64,000 nucleotides of DNA. Origin: Nocardiopsis quinghaiensis. Its GTDB lineage: Bacteria; Actinomycetota; Actinomycetes; Streptosporangiales; Streptosporangiaceae. The DNA is taken from assembly GCF_008638365.1 (NCBI RefSeq), contig NZ_VWVU01000002.1:372001-436000 (forward strand). The letters run 5' to 3'. Position numbers and translations under genes: made by a program. Below, piece after piece: positions 8,215 through 15,821 of the stretch. Every line of letters begins with the position of its first letter. The stretch's first letter is position 1. The notes under the pieces are model-generated. The model was not told the origin of the DNA, did no database searches, and saw nothing but the letters and a program-made list of their open reading frames with translations.

Positions 8215-9399
8215 CTACTCCCGGTGGCCCCTCCCCCGCCAGTCGAGGCAGACCACGAGCGCGTCGTCGGTCGCCTCCCGCCCGTCCTGGTACGTGGACA
8301 GGTGGCGCAGGACCTCCTGGGGGACGGAGGCGGCGGGCAGCAGCCTGGTGGCCAGGACGGCCCGGGCCAGTGCCCTGTCCCCGAAGGTCTCCTTCGAGTT
8401 GCCTCGGGCGTCGAACACCCCGTCGCTGACGAAGACCAGGCGGTCACCGGGTTCGGCCTCGAAGCCCTGCGCGGTGTACACCGTGTCCTCGGCCATTCCC
8501 AGGGGAAGCTGCGCCTCGAAGGGCGTCTGGCTCACCTGGTCGTCCCGCAGGAGGTAGAGGCGGGGCGAACCGGCGTCGACCGCCTCCACGGCACCCGTGT
8601 CGATGTCGAAGTCGAGGGAGAGGACGTCCAGGTAGCACTCGCCCCGGTGCTGGGCGTAGACGGCCTTGTCGGCGAGGGCGACCTGGTCGGCGAGCGGCAG
8701 GCCTCCGCGGCGCGCGTTGCGCAGTGCGTTGACCGCGAGGTTGGAGAGAAGCGAGGCGTTGATGCCCTCGCCCATGCCGTTGGTGATGCTGAGGTTGAGC
8801 CGGTCCGGCTCGGCGGACCAGTCGAAGTTGTCGCCGCGTACCGCGTAGGCGGGTTCGAGCTGGGCGCCGAGACTGTACTCGGGACACTCGTAGGCGCGTC
8901 CGGGAAGCAGGTCCCACTGAATCTCGGCGGCCAGGGTGAGGCGGTCCCTGCGACGGGCCGACCGGTAGAGGTCGGTGTCGCGCTCGGCCACGAGGATCTC
9001 GTGCCCGAGGGCGTTGGCGACGTGCGCCAGGTCGCCGAGCGTCTCCTTGGGGAGATCGCCCGCCTTCAGTTCGACGGTGAGGACGCCCAACCGGTCACCG
9101 CGCGCGCTCACCGGGAGGTGGACGGCCGTGACGGCGGATTCGGCGTCGCTTTCGACGAAGCCCGACTGGGAGCCGAACACCCTTCCCACGACGCTGTTGA
9201 AGACGGAGAGGTCCTCGGTGCACTCCCCGGGCTCGGAGATGTGGCAGAGCGTCTTGAGCCCGTAGTCGGCGAGGAAGAGTTCGGCGGACACCGCCCCGTA
9301 GTCCTCCGCGAGCGCCTCGCGCAGAACCGTCAGGAGCCCGTGTGGTGGGGCCCCGCGCAGGGCCCTCGCTACGGTCTCGGATCTGTTCACTGTGTCCAC
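8215..9399 (-). CDS. GAF plus SpoIIE-like phosphatase domain protein with altered metal site
   Basis: 394-residue protein with a GAF-like N-terminal half (about 20-145, containing HLPVSARGDRLGVLTVEL) and a SpoIIE/PP2C C-terminal half (about 155-390). Fold motifs are present (RGDNFDW at 189-194, DAGSPRLYLLRDD, VFVSDGVFDARG, TDDALVVCL). However, the canonical D-x-x-G-H-G loop reads N207-G-M-G-E-G212, losing the metal-binding Asp and the His. It may therefore be a pseudophosphatase or have changed metal use. Start could be GTG 9399 or GTG 9390; the latter has AGGTGG 5 nt upstream. It precedes rsbR on the same strand with a 166-nt gap and is divergent from a MarR gene. Confidence 0.8.
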   Translation of the reverse strand: MDTVNRSETVARALRGAPPHGLLTVLREALAEDYGAVSAELFLADYGLKTLCHISEPGECTEDLSVFNSVVGRVFGSQSGFVESDAESAVTAVHLPVSARGDRLGVLTVELKAGDLPKETLGDLAHVANALGHEILVAERDTDLYRSARRRDRLTLAAEIQWDLLPGRAYECPEYSLGAQLEPAYAVRGDNFDWSAEPDRLNLSITNGMGEGINASLLSNLAVNALRNARRGGLPLADQVALADKAVYAQHRGECYLDVLSLDFDIDTGAVEAVDAGSPRLYLLRDDQVSQTPFEAQLPLGMAEDTVYTAQGFEAEPGDRLVFVSDGVFDARGNSKETFGDRALARAVLATRLLPAASVPQEVLRHLSTYQDGREATDDALVVCLDWRGRGHRE

Positions 9400-9479
9400 C
9401 TGCGTTTTCTGTGCCGGACGGGGAGTGCCCGCGCACCAGCACGGGTACGGTCGGCGGGCATGGAACAGGGTGTTCCGTT

Positions 9480-9510
9480 ATGGTCGTAGAGATACCCGAT
9501 TACCGACCAT
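9480..9510. promoter_or_regulatory. Inverted repeat with sigma-B-like -10 in the MarR/phosphatase divergent region
   Basis: ATGGTCG (9480-9486) is repeated inverted as CGACCAT (9504-9510). Between them the minus strand reads GGGTAT (9492-9497), the -10 of stress sigma factors of the SigB type in actinomycetes, pointing towards the phosphatase gene at 8215-9399. A matching GTTT-like -35 is not evident, so this is only a candidate. Confidence 0.35.
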
Positions 9511-9524
9511 GGGACCGGGTGCAA

Positions 9525-9544
9525 CTCACGAACGTGTTTGTGAG
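9525..9544. promoter_or_regulatory. 20-bp palindrome, putative MarR operator
   Basis: CTCACGAAC (9525-9533) and GTTTGTGAG (9536-9544) form a palindrome with a single mismatch, ending 8 nt before the MarR-family start codon. Size and position are typical of an autoregulatory MarR site. Confidence 0.5.
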
Positions 9545-9552
9545 AGTGGGAA

Positions 9553-10044
9553 GTGAGCCCTGAATCGCAGGAGCAGACAGCCGAGGCGGCCCGGGCCGCC
9601 TCCGCCCTCACCGAGCTGGTGGAAGTGCTCTGGGGGCGTGGGCGGGAGGTCGCTTCCTCACCGGTCTCTCCCTCGCAACTCAAGGTCCTCTTCGTCCTGG
9701 AGGAAGAGGACGGCGTGAACCTGCGAACCGTGACCGAGCGTCTGGGGTCCACCCCTCCCTCCGTGAGCAGGTTGTGCGACCGCCTCCAGGCGGTCGGCTT
9801 CGTCAGCCGGACGGCGAGTCCGAACAGCCGACGGGAGCTGAGGCTCTGGCTGAGCGAGAGCGGCCGGTCCTTCCTGCGCGACCTCAGGGCACGCAGGGAG
9901 GCGGAGCTCCACGAGGTCATCGCCCGCATGCCCCCGCGTAAGCGAGCGATGCTCCTGGAAGGACTCGTGTCCTTCAACGAGGCGGCGGACCGCTCCGACC
10001 CGCACTCCGGCGGTTCCGCACGACCGAACTTCCGCACGGCCTGA
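9553..10044 (+). CDS. MarR-family winged-helix transcriptional regulator
   Basis: 163-residue DNA-binding protein. The helix-turn-helix and wing are visible in VSPSQLKVLFVLEEEDGVNL, then TVTERLGSTPPSVSRLCDRL (recognition helix) and GFVSRTASPNSRRELRLWLS. The C-terminal helices (FLRDLRARREAELHEVIARM) would complete the dimer interface. The C-terminal 25 residues are polar and probably disordered. GTG 9553 follows GTGGGAA. It is transcribed divergently from the altered SpoIIE-like gene, and a palindrome overlaps its leader, so autoregulation and control of the neighbouring stress genes are likely. The inducing signal cannot be told. Confidence 0.85.
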   Translation: MSPESQEQTAEAARAASALTELVEVLWGRGREVASSPVSPSQLKVLFVLEEEDGVNLRTVTERLGSTPPSVSRLCDRLQAVGFVSRTASPNSRRELRLWLSESGRSFLRDLRARREAELHEVIARMPPRKRAMLLEGLVSFNEAADRSDPHSGGSARPNFRTA

Positions 10045-10164
10045 GGCCGCTGACACGCGGGTCGGACGGGCAGCCCGGCACCCCCTCGAAGGGACCTCCG
10101 CCTCCCCTGTGCCGTCCGGGGCCGCAACCGCCGCTGGGGCGGACTTCCCCGTCGCAAACAATGC

Positions 10165-10200
10165 CGACACAAGCAACTATTGTCAAGCGGCAACAGTTTA
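10165..10200. promoter_or_regulatory. AT-rich island with inverted repeat downstream of the MarR gene
   Basis: AACTATTG (10175-10182) pairs with CAACAGTT (10191-10198) with one mismatch, within a local AT-rich patch that also holds a minus-strand TTGACA (10179-10184). The remaining sequence of 10045-10314 contains no gene. The elements resemble those upstream of rsbR (8096-8118). Function unknown; possibly a second binding site for the MarR protein or an antisense promoter. Confidence 0.3.
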
Positions 10201-10239
10201 CCCATGGCAAGACGGTGTCCGACCGCCGACCCGCGCACA

Positions 10240-10282
10240 GGAGAGGGGCCGGACACCGTTCCCGGGTGTCCGGCCCCTCTCC
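10240..10282. terminator. Bidirectional terminator between MarR and GT2 genes
   Basis: 18-bp perfect stem: 10240-10257 (GGAGAGGGGCCGGACACC) with 10265-10282, loop of 7 nt. It sits between two convergent genes. Confidence 0.8.
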
Positions 10283-10314
10283 CGTGTCCCGCGTGCACGG
10301 GGCGGCGGGCTCGG

Positions 10315-11301
10315 TCAGATGATCGGCGGACGCCCGGCGCGAGCCATCCGCCAGGCGGTCGACCAGCTGATCGGGGTGCGCGGACCGGCGTTCTCACGCC
10401 AGCCCTCGCGGAAACCCGTGAACCAGGAGCGCAGAGCGGTACGGTTCCGCTCGCGCAGCACGGTCAGCCCCATCCAGGTCGCCAGATAGATCAGGGCGAG
10501 GAGCCACGGCAGGTTGCGCCGGGCCAGCCACACCCGGTTGCGGGCGTTGAGCCGGTAGAAGTCCTCGTGCCGGGTCGGCGCCACCGCCGGGTGGTACATC
10601 ACCGCTTCGGCGTCGTACTCGATCCCGTAGCCCGCGTCCATGATCCGCCAGGCGAGGTCGGTCTCCTCGTGGGCGTAGAAGAAGTCGCCGGGCAGACCGC
10701 CCCCCGCCTCGAAGGCGGTACGGCGGATCGCGCACGCCCCGCCCAGGAACGTGGTCACCGAGCTCGATCTGCGCGAGTCTCCCACACGCAGGCGCGGCAC
10801 GTGGCGGCGCTGGTCGGGGCCGCCGTCGGGGTCGGCGATCCGGAAGGACAGGGCGCCCAGTGACGGGTCGGCGACGAAGCGCTCGCGCACGTGGCGGGCC
10901 AGGTCCGGGGAGCGGTACCAGCCGTCGTCGTCCAGGAACAGGATGATGTCGCCCGTGGTCGCCCGCACCCCGTGGTTGCGCCCCTCGGGAATGCCCACGT
11001 TCTCCGGCAGGCGCACCCGCGTGACGCCCTCGGGCATCTTCGGCAGGTCCGCGCCGTTACCGACCACGACGACCTCGACGTCCACGCCCTCCTGCTCGAA
11101 CACGCTGGTGATCGCCCGGCGCAGTTCGGCGGGGCGGTTGCCCATCGTGAGCAGGACGCAGGACAGGGTTGGCGCGGACACCTGGGGGCGGCTCCGTTCG
11201 GCTCTGGGCGCTCGGGAACGTTCGTCCTCGGGCACTCGGGAGGAGACCTCTGCCTCGGGGTTTCCGGAGCTCGACGAGGACGGAGTCACGGGTGTGGCCA
11301 T
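10315..11301 (-). CDS. Glycosyltransferase family 2
   Basis: 328-residue GT-A enzyme. An N-terminal Ser/Glu-rich tail of about 40 residues precedes the catalytic domain: LSCVLLTMGNRPAELRRAI, the nucleotide-binding VVVVGNGAD, the DxD-type motif ILFLDDDGWYRS, and HEETDLAWRIMDAGY which carries the ED acceptor-side motif. A hydrophobic stretch LPWLLALIYLATWMGLTVL near residue 270 suggests membrane attachment. It is monocistronic, separated from the CDP-alcohol operon by a terminator, but its position beside that operon and the TagGH exporter suggests work on the same glycopolymer. Donor sugar unknown. Confidence 0.85.
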   Translation of the reverse strand: MATPVTPSSSSSGNPEAEVSSRVPEDERSRAPRAERSRPQVSAPTLSCVLLTMGNRPAELRRAITSVFEQEGVDVEVVVVGNGADLPKMPEGVTRVRLPENVGIPEGRNHGVRATTGDIILFLDDDGWYRSPDLARHVRERFVADPSLGALSFRIADPDGGPDQRRHVPRLRVGDSRRSSSVTTFLGGACAIRRTAFEAGGGLPGDFFYAHEETDLAWRIMDAGYGIEYDAEAVMYHPAVAPTRHEDFYRLNARNRVWLARRNLPWLLALIYLATWMGLTVLRERNRTALRSWFTGFREGWRENAGPRTPISWSTAWRMARAGRPPII

Positions 11302-11379
11302 GCTTGCGACCGTTCAGTGGACGACATGTTGCGGGAAGGTTGACACATGCCAACGCTCGCAGGGACAGACTAACGAAAG

Positions 11380-11431
11380 AATAAACAGAAGGTACACGGG
11401 GCCGTGAACAGGGTACCCTGCACGGCCCCGT
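11380..11431 (-). terminator. Intrinsic terminator of the CDP-alcohol operon
   Basis: On the minus strand the arm at 11421-11431 pairs with 11396-11406 (11 bp). The loop itself is the perfect palindrome CAGGGTACCCTG (11409-11420), giving a branched hairpin, and it is followed by a T-rich stretch leftwards (complement of 11376-11394). It isolates the GT2 gene. Confidence 0.75.
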
Positions 11432-11475
11432 ACATGACGTCATCGTCACTGGCGCGTTATCCGTGTCACCGGAAA

Positions 11476-12258
11476 CTATTCGAGGCGCCGCGAGGCGAGC
11501 ACGCTCACGAAGTGCGCGAAGCTCATCACCGCCCCCACGGCGGCACACGCCGCCACGAGGATCCGGGTGGCCGCCAGGTCGCCGAGGAAGGCGTCCACGA
11601 CGGCCGCCACCACGACGATCAGGGACAGCTCCACCGCCTGGATGAGGCGGTGCACCCTGAGCGCCGAGGCCGCGCGGCGGGCCAGGCTCAGACCGGACGA
11701 GCGCGGACGCATAGCCTCGTCCGAGACCTTCTCCGGCAGGCCCGCCTTGGCGCGTGCCACCACGACGTTGTCGGTCTCCGCCTTGATCAGCGCGACACCG
11801 ATCGCGGCGGCCATGCCCAGGATGACCCAGCCGCCCGCCTCCCACTCACCCTGGGCGCGCACGCCCAGCCCGATCAGGAGGGCGATCTCGGACACGTAGT
11901 GGCCGATCCGGTCCAGGTAGATCCCGGCCACGCTGGTGCGGCCGGTGTAGCGGGCCACCTCGCCGTCGGAGCAGTCCAGCAGCAGGTACACCTGCACGAA
12001 CAGCGCCGCCACGATCGCCGACCACAGGCCGCCGAAGGCGACCAAGACCCCGGCCAGCACCCCGAACACCATCATCAGGTAGGTGATCGGGTTCGGGGGG
12101 ACACCGAGCCGGACGAAGAACGTGGTCAGGTACGGGGAGAGGTCGCGCATGTAGAGGCGGCCCGCCCAGTGCTCCTCGTTCGTTCTCTCCTTGATGCCGG
12201 CGGGCTGTCCGCCCGCGCGGACCTCAGCGACCGACGGCTTCGACATAGTCCTTGACAC
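11476..12258 (-). CDS. CDP-alcohol phosphatidyltransferase family protein, last catalytic Asp replaced by His
   Basis: Polytopic membrane enzyme (260 residues, about 5-6 membrane helices) that would move a phospho-alcohol group from a CDP-activated donor to an acceptor alcohol. The family signature D-x2-DG-x2-AR-x8-G-x3-D-x3-D is seen as D95, D98-G99, A102-R103, G112, D116, but the final position is His120. That last Asp is normally the proposed general base. The start is GTG 12258 or ATG 12246; either overlaps the 3' end of the upstream dehydrogenase gene. Last of five co-oriented genes; context (NTP-transferase, glycerol-1-phosphate-dehydrogenase-like enzyme) suggests the CDP-alcohol is made by the neighbours. 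Confidence 0.85.
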   Translation of the reverse strand: MSRTMSKPSVAEVRAGGQPAGIKERTNEEHWAGRLYMRDLSPYLTTFFVRLGVPPNPITYLMMVFGVLAGVLVAFGGLWSAIVAALFVQVYLLLDCSDGEVARYTGRTSVAGIYLDRIGHYVSEIALLIGLGVRAQGEWEAGGWVILGMAAAIGVALIKAETDNVVVARAKAGLPEKVSDEAMRPRSSGLSLARRAASALRVHRLIQAVELSLIVVVAAVVDAFLGDLAATRILVAACAAVGAVMSFAHFVSVLASRRLE

Positions 12259-13291
12259 TCCGTCCGATCTCGTCCTCGGAGAGGTTCAGGTGTTCCAGGA
12301 TGGTGAAACGGCCCGGACGGGTGCCCGGCGCGTGGGCCACCGCCCGTGCGAACGTCGCCTCGTCGAGTTCGACGTCCGAGGGCACGACGGGCAGGTCGTG
12401 GCGGATCAGGCAGTCGCGGATCTCGTGCATCCGCGTCTCCGACCACCCCATGTGCCGCACCCGCAGGAAGGACGCGTACAGCGCGCCCAGACCGGCGAGT
12501 TCACCGTGGTTGCTGGTACCCGGGTAGAGCTGGGTGACCGCGTGCAGGATCTCGTGGCACGCACCGCTGGCCGGGCGGCTGGACCCGGCCACCGACATGG
12601 CCATGCCCGAGAGCACCAGCCCCTCGGCCAGCACCGTGAGGAAGGCGTCGGACTCCACCGAGTCGGGCCGGTGCAGCACGGCCTCGGCCGCGACCCTGGC
12701 GAAGGTGACGGCCATGCCGTCCACCGGCTCGCCGTTCACCCGGCCCGCGAGCTCCCAGTCCTCGATGGCGGAGATGTTGCTGATCACGTCGCCGACGCCG
12801 GACCGGACCAGGTGGGAGGGGGCCGCCCGGACGTAGTCCACGTCGATGACCACGGCGATGGGCATGATCACGCCGATGGACGGTTTACCTCCCTCGTGCT
12901 CCAGCGAACTGACGGGGGAGGCGATACCGTCGTGCGCCAGGTTCGTGGCCACGGCCACCATGGGGATGCCCGCCATGGTCGCGGCGAACTTGGTGACGTC
13001 GATGGTCTTGCCGCCGCCGATCCCGGCGACCGCCTCGTAGGCGCCGGAGCGGAGTTTCTTGCCCAGCTCGGTGGCGGCGTCGACGGTGCCCTCGTCGACC
13101 TGGAAGACCTCGCAGTTGGGCAGGTCCAGGTCCGCGGCGATCTGCGCGCCCTGACCGGGTCCCACGGCCACGGCGATGCGGCCCTCGGTGGCGATCCGCC
13201 GGTCGGCGAGCACCGTGCCCAGGGAGGCGACGGCTCCCCGCCGGACGTCGATCGCCAGCGGCGAGGGGAGCATACGGGCTAGTAGCGGCAC
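12224..13291 (-). CDS. Glycerol-1-phosphate dehydrogenase-like (AraM/EgsA family) enzyme
   Basis: Metal-dependent NAD(P)-linked polyol-phosphate dehydrogenase, 355 residues, of the iron-containing alcohol dehydrogenase/dehydroquinate-synthase superfamily. The nucleotide-binding AGIGGGKTIDVTKFAA (89-104) and NLAHDGIASPVSSL (117-130) are typical of G1P dehydrogenases. Putative metal ligands are Asp168 (SGVGDVIS), His246 (ASGACHEILH) and His262 (SNHGELAGLG). GTG 13291 is preferred because GAGGGGG lies just upstream; it overlaps the NTP-transferase stop. It could supply sn-glycerol-1-phosphate or another polyol phosphate for cytidylylation by the adjacent enzyme. In bacteria such enzymes are uncommon (AraM of Bacillus), so the real product deserves testing. 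Confidence 0.85.
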   Translation of the reverse strand: MPLLARMLPSPLAIDVRRGAVASLGTVLADRRIATEGRIAVAVGPGQGAQIAADLDLPNCEVFQVDEGTVDAATELGKKLRSGAYEAVAGIGGGKTIDVTKFAATMAGIPMVAVATNLAHDGIASPVSSLEHEGGKPSIGVIMPIAVVIDVDYVRAAPSHLVRSGVGDVISNISAIEDWELAGRVNGEPVDGMAVTFARVAAEAVLHRPDSVESDAFLTVLAEGLVLSGMAMSVAGSSRPASGACHEILHAVTQLYPGTSNHGELAGLGALYASFLRVRHMGWSETRMHEIRDCLIRHDLPVVPSDVELDEATFARAVAHAPGTRPGRFTILEHLNLSEDEIGRSVKDYVEAVGR

Positions 13292-14010
13292 GCGATCCCC
13301 CTCGCCTTGGCCAGGTCGTCGTGGTCGTCGACCTCGACCCAGTCCACCTTGCCGATGGGGGCCACGGAGACCTTCTCCCCGCGGTTGACCAGCTCCTGGT
13401 AGCCGTCCTCGTAGTACAGCTGGGGGTCGCGCTCCCAGGTGGCCTTGAGCGCGTCGGCGAGACGGGCGTCCAGGGAGCCCTCGATGAGGGTGGCGCCGAT
13501 GTACTCGCCCGCGGCGGTGGCCGGGTCCATGAGCTTGGTGATGTCGCGCAGGTGGCCCTCCTCGTCCAGGGTCACCTTCATCTCCTCGTCGGCGAGACTT
13601 TTCACGTCGTCCACCGCGAGGAGGAGTTCCGGACCCCGTGCGGCGAGTAGCGTTTCCTCGACGCTCACAGGGTGGACGGTGTCGCCGTTGACGAGGAGGA
13701 CGCCCTCGGAGAAGAACTCACGCGCGGTCCACAGGGAGTAGGCGTTGTTCCACTCCTCCGCCTTGTCGTTGTAGCTGAGGGTGAGACGGACGCCGTGGCG
13801 CTCCTCCAGGGCCTCCTTGCGCGCCTCGACCGCCTCGGCGCGGTAGCCGACCACGATGACGACGTCGGTGAGCCCGGCGGCGGCCAGGTTGCGCAGCGAG
13901 ATGTCCATGATGGTCGTCTCACCGTCGACGGGCACCAGGGCTTTGGGAAGGGTGTCGGTGTAGGGGCGTAGACGGCGCCCCGCGCCTGCGGCGAGAACCA
14001 TTCCGAGCAT
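13279..14010 (-). CDS. Sugar/polyol-phosphate nucleotidyltransferase
   Basis: 243-residue NTP-transferase with the pyrophosphorylase signature LAAGAGRRLRPYTDTLPKAL at the N-terminus, the catalytic-metal region LLVNGDTVHPVS and WVEVDDHDDLAKARG at the C-terminus. It is closest in pattern to cytidylyl/choline-phosphate or inositol-1-phosphate cytidylyltransferase-like proteins. Together with the downstream dehydrogenase and CDP-alcohol transferase, a CDP-polyol product is the simplest reading. ATG 14010 has a strong AAGGAGG 9 nt upstream; further upstream in-frame codons are ignored. Nucleotide preference (CTP or other) is inferred from context only. Confidence 0.85.
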   Translation of the reverse strand: MLGMVLAAGAGRRLRPYTDTLPKALVPVDGETTIMDISLRNLAAAGLTDVVIVVGYRAEAVEARKEALEERHGVRLTLSYNDKAEEWNNAYSLWTAREFFSEGVLLVNGDTVHPVSVEETLLAARGPELLLAVDDVKSLADEEMKVTLDEEGHLRDITKLMDPATAAGEYIGATLIEGSLDARLADALKATWERDPQLYYEDGYQELVNRGEKVSVAPIGKVDWVEVDDHDDLAKARGIACRY

Positions 14011-14041
14011 GAGGGTGTTCCTCCTTAGGTCGGGAAGGCTC

Positions 14042-14779
14042 TCACGCCTCCCCGTTCGTTCCGGCGGCCGGTTGGCCCCCGTCTGCGTGGCCTGCCCCGG
14101 CGGTTCCGGAAACCGCCCGGCCGGTGCCGCCGGCGTCGGGGGTGGCACTGGCGCGCACGTCGGCCACGGGTGTCGCGCTCCAGGTGCGCACGGCCTCGCG
14201 GACCAGCAGCACCGCCAGGTATCCGGCGAGTATGCCGTAAACGGGAGTGAGTGCGTGGAACGCGCCCCCGACCGCGGTGACGAGCATGCGGCCGTCCCAG
14301 CCCAGAGCCGCCGTGCGCACGCTCTCCGGCCGCACCGTTCCGGCCGCGGGACGTGCCGCGTCGTCGCGGTGGTGGCAGGCGACCACCATCAAGAGTACGA
14401 AAACCAGGGGGCCCGGCACACCGGACGCCAGGCCCAGGACCGCCAGGTACCCGTACTCGGTGCAGCGCAGGACGGATGGCACGAGCCAGTCGAACCGTCC
14501 GTCGTGGGGGTGGCCCGAGGCCAGTCCGGACAGTAGCAGGGCGGCGACCGGTGCGAACAGGGTAATGCCTGCCAGCCGTCCGTGGTCTGCCGCGAGGAGC
14601 GTCCCGACGACCAGGGCCCCGGCGAGCGCGGAGAGCAGGGGCGGCACGGCCCCCGGGGCGATCCTCCCGAGCAGGCGGGAGAGGCGGCTGTCGTCACGAA
14701 GGGTCCGCAGGTCGGGGCTGGCGGGGTCGAACCGCGCCCGGGGCCGTGCCCCTCCGCGTCCCCCACCGCCCGCGTTCAC
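14042..14779 (-). CDS. Membrane protein with DUF5941-like HPHDGRFDWLVPS segment
   Basis: 245-residue polytopic protein of unknown function, with about five hydrophobic segments. Conserved-looking polar residues lie in SGHPHDGRFDWLVPSVLRCTEY and ACHHRDDAARPA; the first is reminiscent, from memory, of DUF5941 proteins encoded in the same neighbourhood in streptomycetes. The Gly/Arg-rich N-terminus is short because GTG 14779 overlaps the upstream stop (GTGA); the frame is open further upstream but that region belongs to the preceding gene. C-terminal 50 residues are Ala/Gly-rich and probably disordered. Its place in the CDP-alcohol operon suggests a second membrane transferase or polymer-assembly partner; no catalytic family can be asserted. 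Confidence 0.7.
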   Translation of the reverse strand: MNAGGGGRGGARPRARFDPASPDLRTLRDDSRLSRLLGRIAPGAVPPLLSALAGALVVGTLLAADHGRLAGITLFAPVAALLLSGLASGHPHDGRFDWLVPSVLRCTEYGYLAVLGLASGVPGPLVFVLLMVVACHHRDDAARPAAGTVRPESVRTAALGWDGRMLVTAVGGAFHALTPVYGILAGYLAVLLVREAVRTWSATPVADVRASATPDAGGTGRAVSGTAGAGHADGGQPAAGTNGEA

Positions 14780-15588
14780 CGGCACGCCCCGTGGCCGGTG
14801 GAGTCGACGAGCCGGGCGGTGACCGCGACGACGCAGCCGACGACGAGAGTGACGAAGGTGACGCGGGCGTCCCACAGCGTGGCGGTGACCGCGACGGCCA
14901 GGAAGCGCGCGGGTTGGGGGAAGGAGAGGATGCGGCGGACCGGCTCGGGCGTGACCGCGGTGGGGCGTTCGGGTCCCCCTTCGGACCTGTTCTCCCCCTC
15001 CACCGCGGAGTGCGCCACCGTTCCCGCGGAGGCCGTGACCACGGTGGTGCCGAACAGGCGCGACGTCAGCACGGGATCGCTGACACGTGACTCTTGGGGC
15101 GGTTGTGGCGTGAGATCACTCAGAAAGCCGCCAGTTCGTCTCTGGGCGGCGGGAGTGGACCGTTCCGGGTTCGGACCCGGGCCCGGAGCCGCCGGGGCTG
15201 ATCCCGCCGTCAGGAGCGAGTCGCGCAGGGCCAGCGCGACGAGGGCGCCCGCCGCCCATCCCCACACGCCTCCGGTCCCGGCGGCCACGGCGCCGAACAC
15301 CAGGCCGAGATGGACCGTGTACTCGCGCAGCCGCGACAGCATCGCCGCGAGCCACAGGGTGAGCGCGTCGCGTTGGTCGGCGCGCATGCGGTCGCGGACC
15401 GCGTCGCAGAACAGGACCGCGCCCAGGAACGCCGACCCCGCCAGGCCGCCGACCGCGTCGGCCCGGGAGAACCAGACCGCGGCGCCGACCGCCGCCAGGA
15501 GGCTGATCCGGGTCATCGAGGCCCGGGTGAGGTGTCCGTGTTCCAGCCACCGCGCGGCCAGCCGCGCCACCGTGCCGCCGTCGGCCAT
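14776..15588 (-). CDS. Polytopic membrane protein of unknown function
   Basis: 270-residue protein, first gene of the five-gene CDP-alcohol operon. Hydrophobic segments near residues 27-45, 50-65, 90-125 and 225-260 flank a charged segment with CDAVRDRMRADQRDALTLWL and a Pro/Ser-rich linker (about 140-200). ATG 15588 was chosen because GGGGAGG lies 8 nt upstream; an in-frame ATG 12 codons earlier has none. It overlaps the next gene by 4 nt (GTGA). The pair with 14042-14779 may represent one ancestral protein split in two, or two subunits. I do not recognise a functional family. Confidence 0.65.
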   Translation of the reverse strand: MADGGTVARLAARWLEHGHLTRASMTRISLLAAVGAAVWFSRADAVGGLAGSAFLGAVLFCDAVRDRMRADQRDALTLWLAAMLSRLREYTVHLGLVFGAVAAGTGGVWGWAAGALVALALRDSLLTAGSAPAAPGPGPNPERSTPAAQRRTGGFLSDLTPQPPQESRVSDPVLTSRLFGTTVVTASAGTVAHSAVEGENRSEGGPERPTAVTPEPVRRILSFPQPARFLAVAVTATLWDARVTFVTLVVGCVVAVTARLVDSTGHGACR

Positions 15589-15821
15589 GGACGTGCCCTC
15601 CCCAGATCTACTGAGAGACACCATTTCTCACGGTGTGTAGCCATTCAAACACTGACACACCCCGCGGCCGCCGAGCCGCCGCGGAGGGAACAGGGGCCCC
15701 TCGGACGGGTCCGCGCGGAAGGGTGCGCACCCCCGGAGGACTCCGGCGGGGCGCACCCCGGGAAGCCTGTCCGGCCGGGCGGGCCGGTGGAACCGGGCCG
15801 GGGGTCGGGGGACCGGCCCGT
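15589..15821. other. Intergenic region with several GC-rich hairpins
   Basis: Contains the leader of the five-gene operon and the 3' flank of the exporter ATPase. Hairpin arms: CCGCGGC 15662-15668 with GCCGCGG 15678-15684; an imperfect pair around 15722-15756 (GGTGCGC.. / ..GCGCACC); and CGGGCCGG 15794-15801 with CCGGCCCG 15813-15820 directly behind the ATPase stop, the likely terminator of the exporter operon. Confidence 0.5.

Noticed and set aside
10179-10207. Minus-strand TTGACA as a real promoter
   Set aside because: Its best -10 (CATTGT, 17-nt spacing) is poor and it would only read antisense into the MarR gene; kept as an unexplained island instead.
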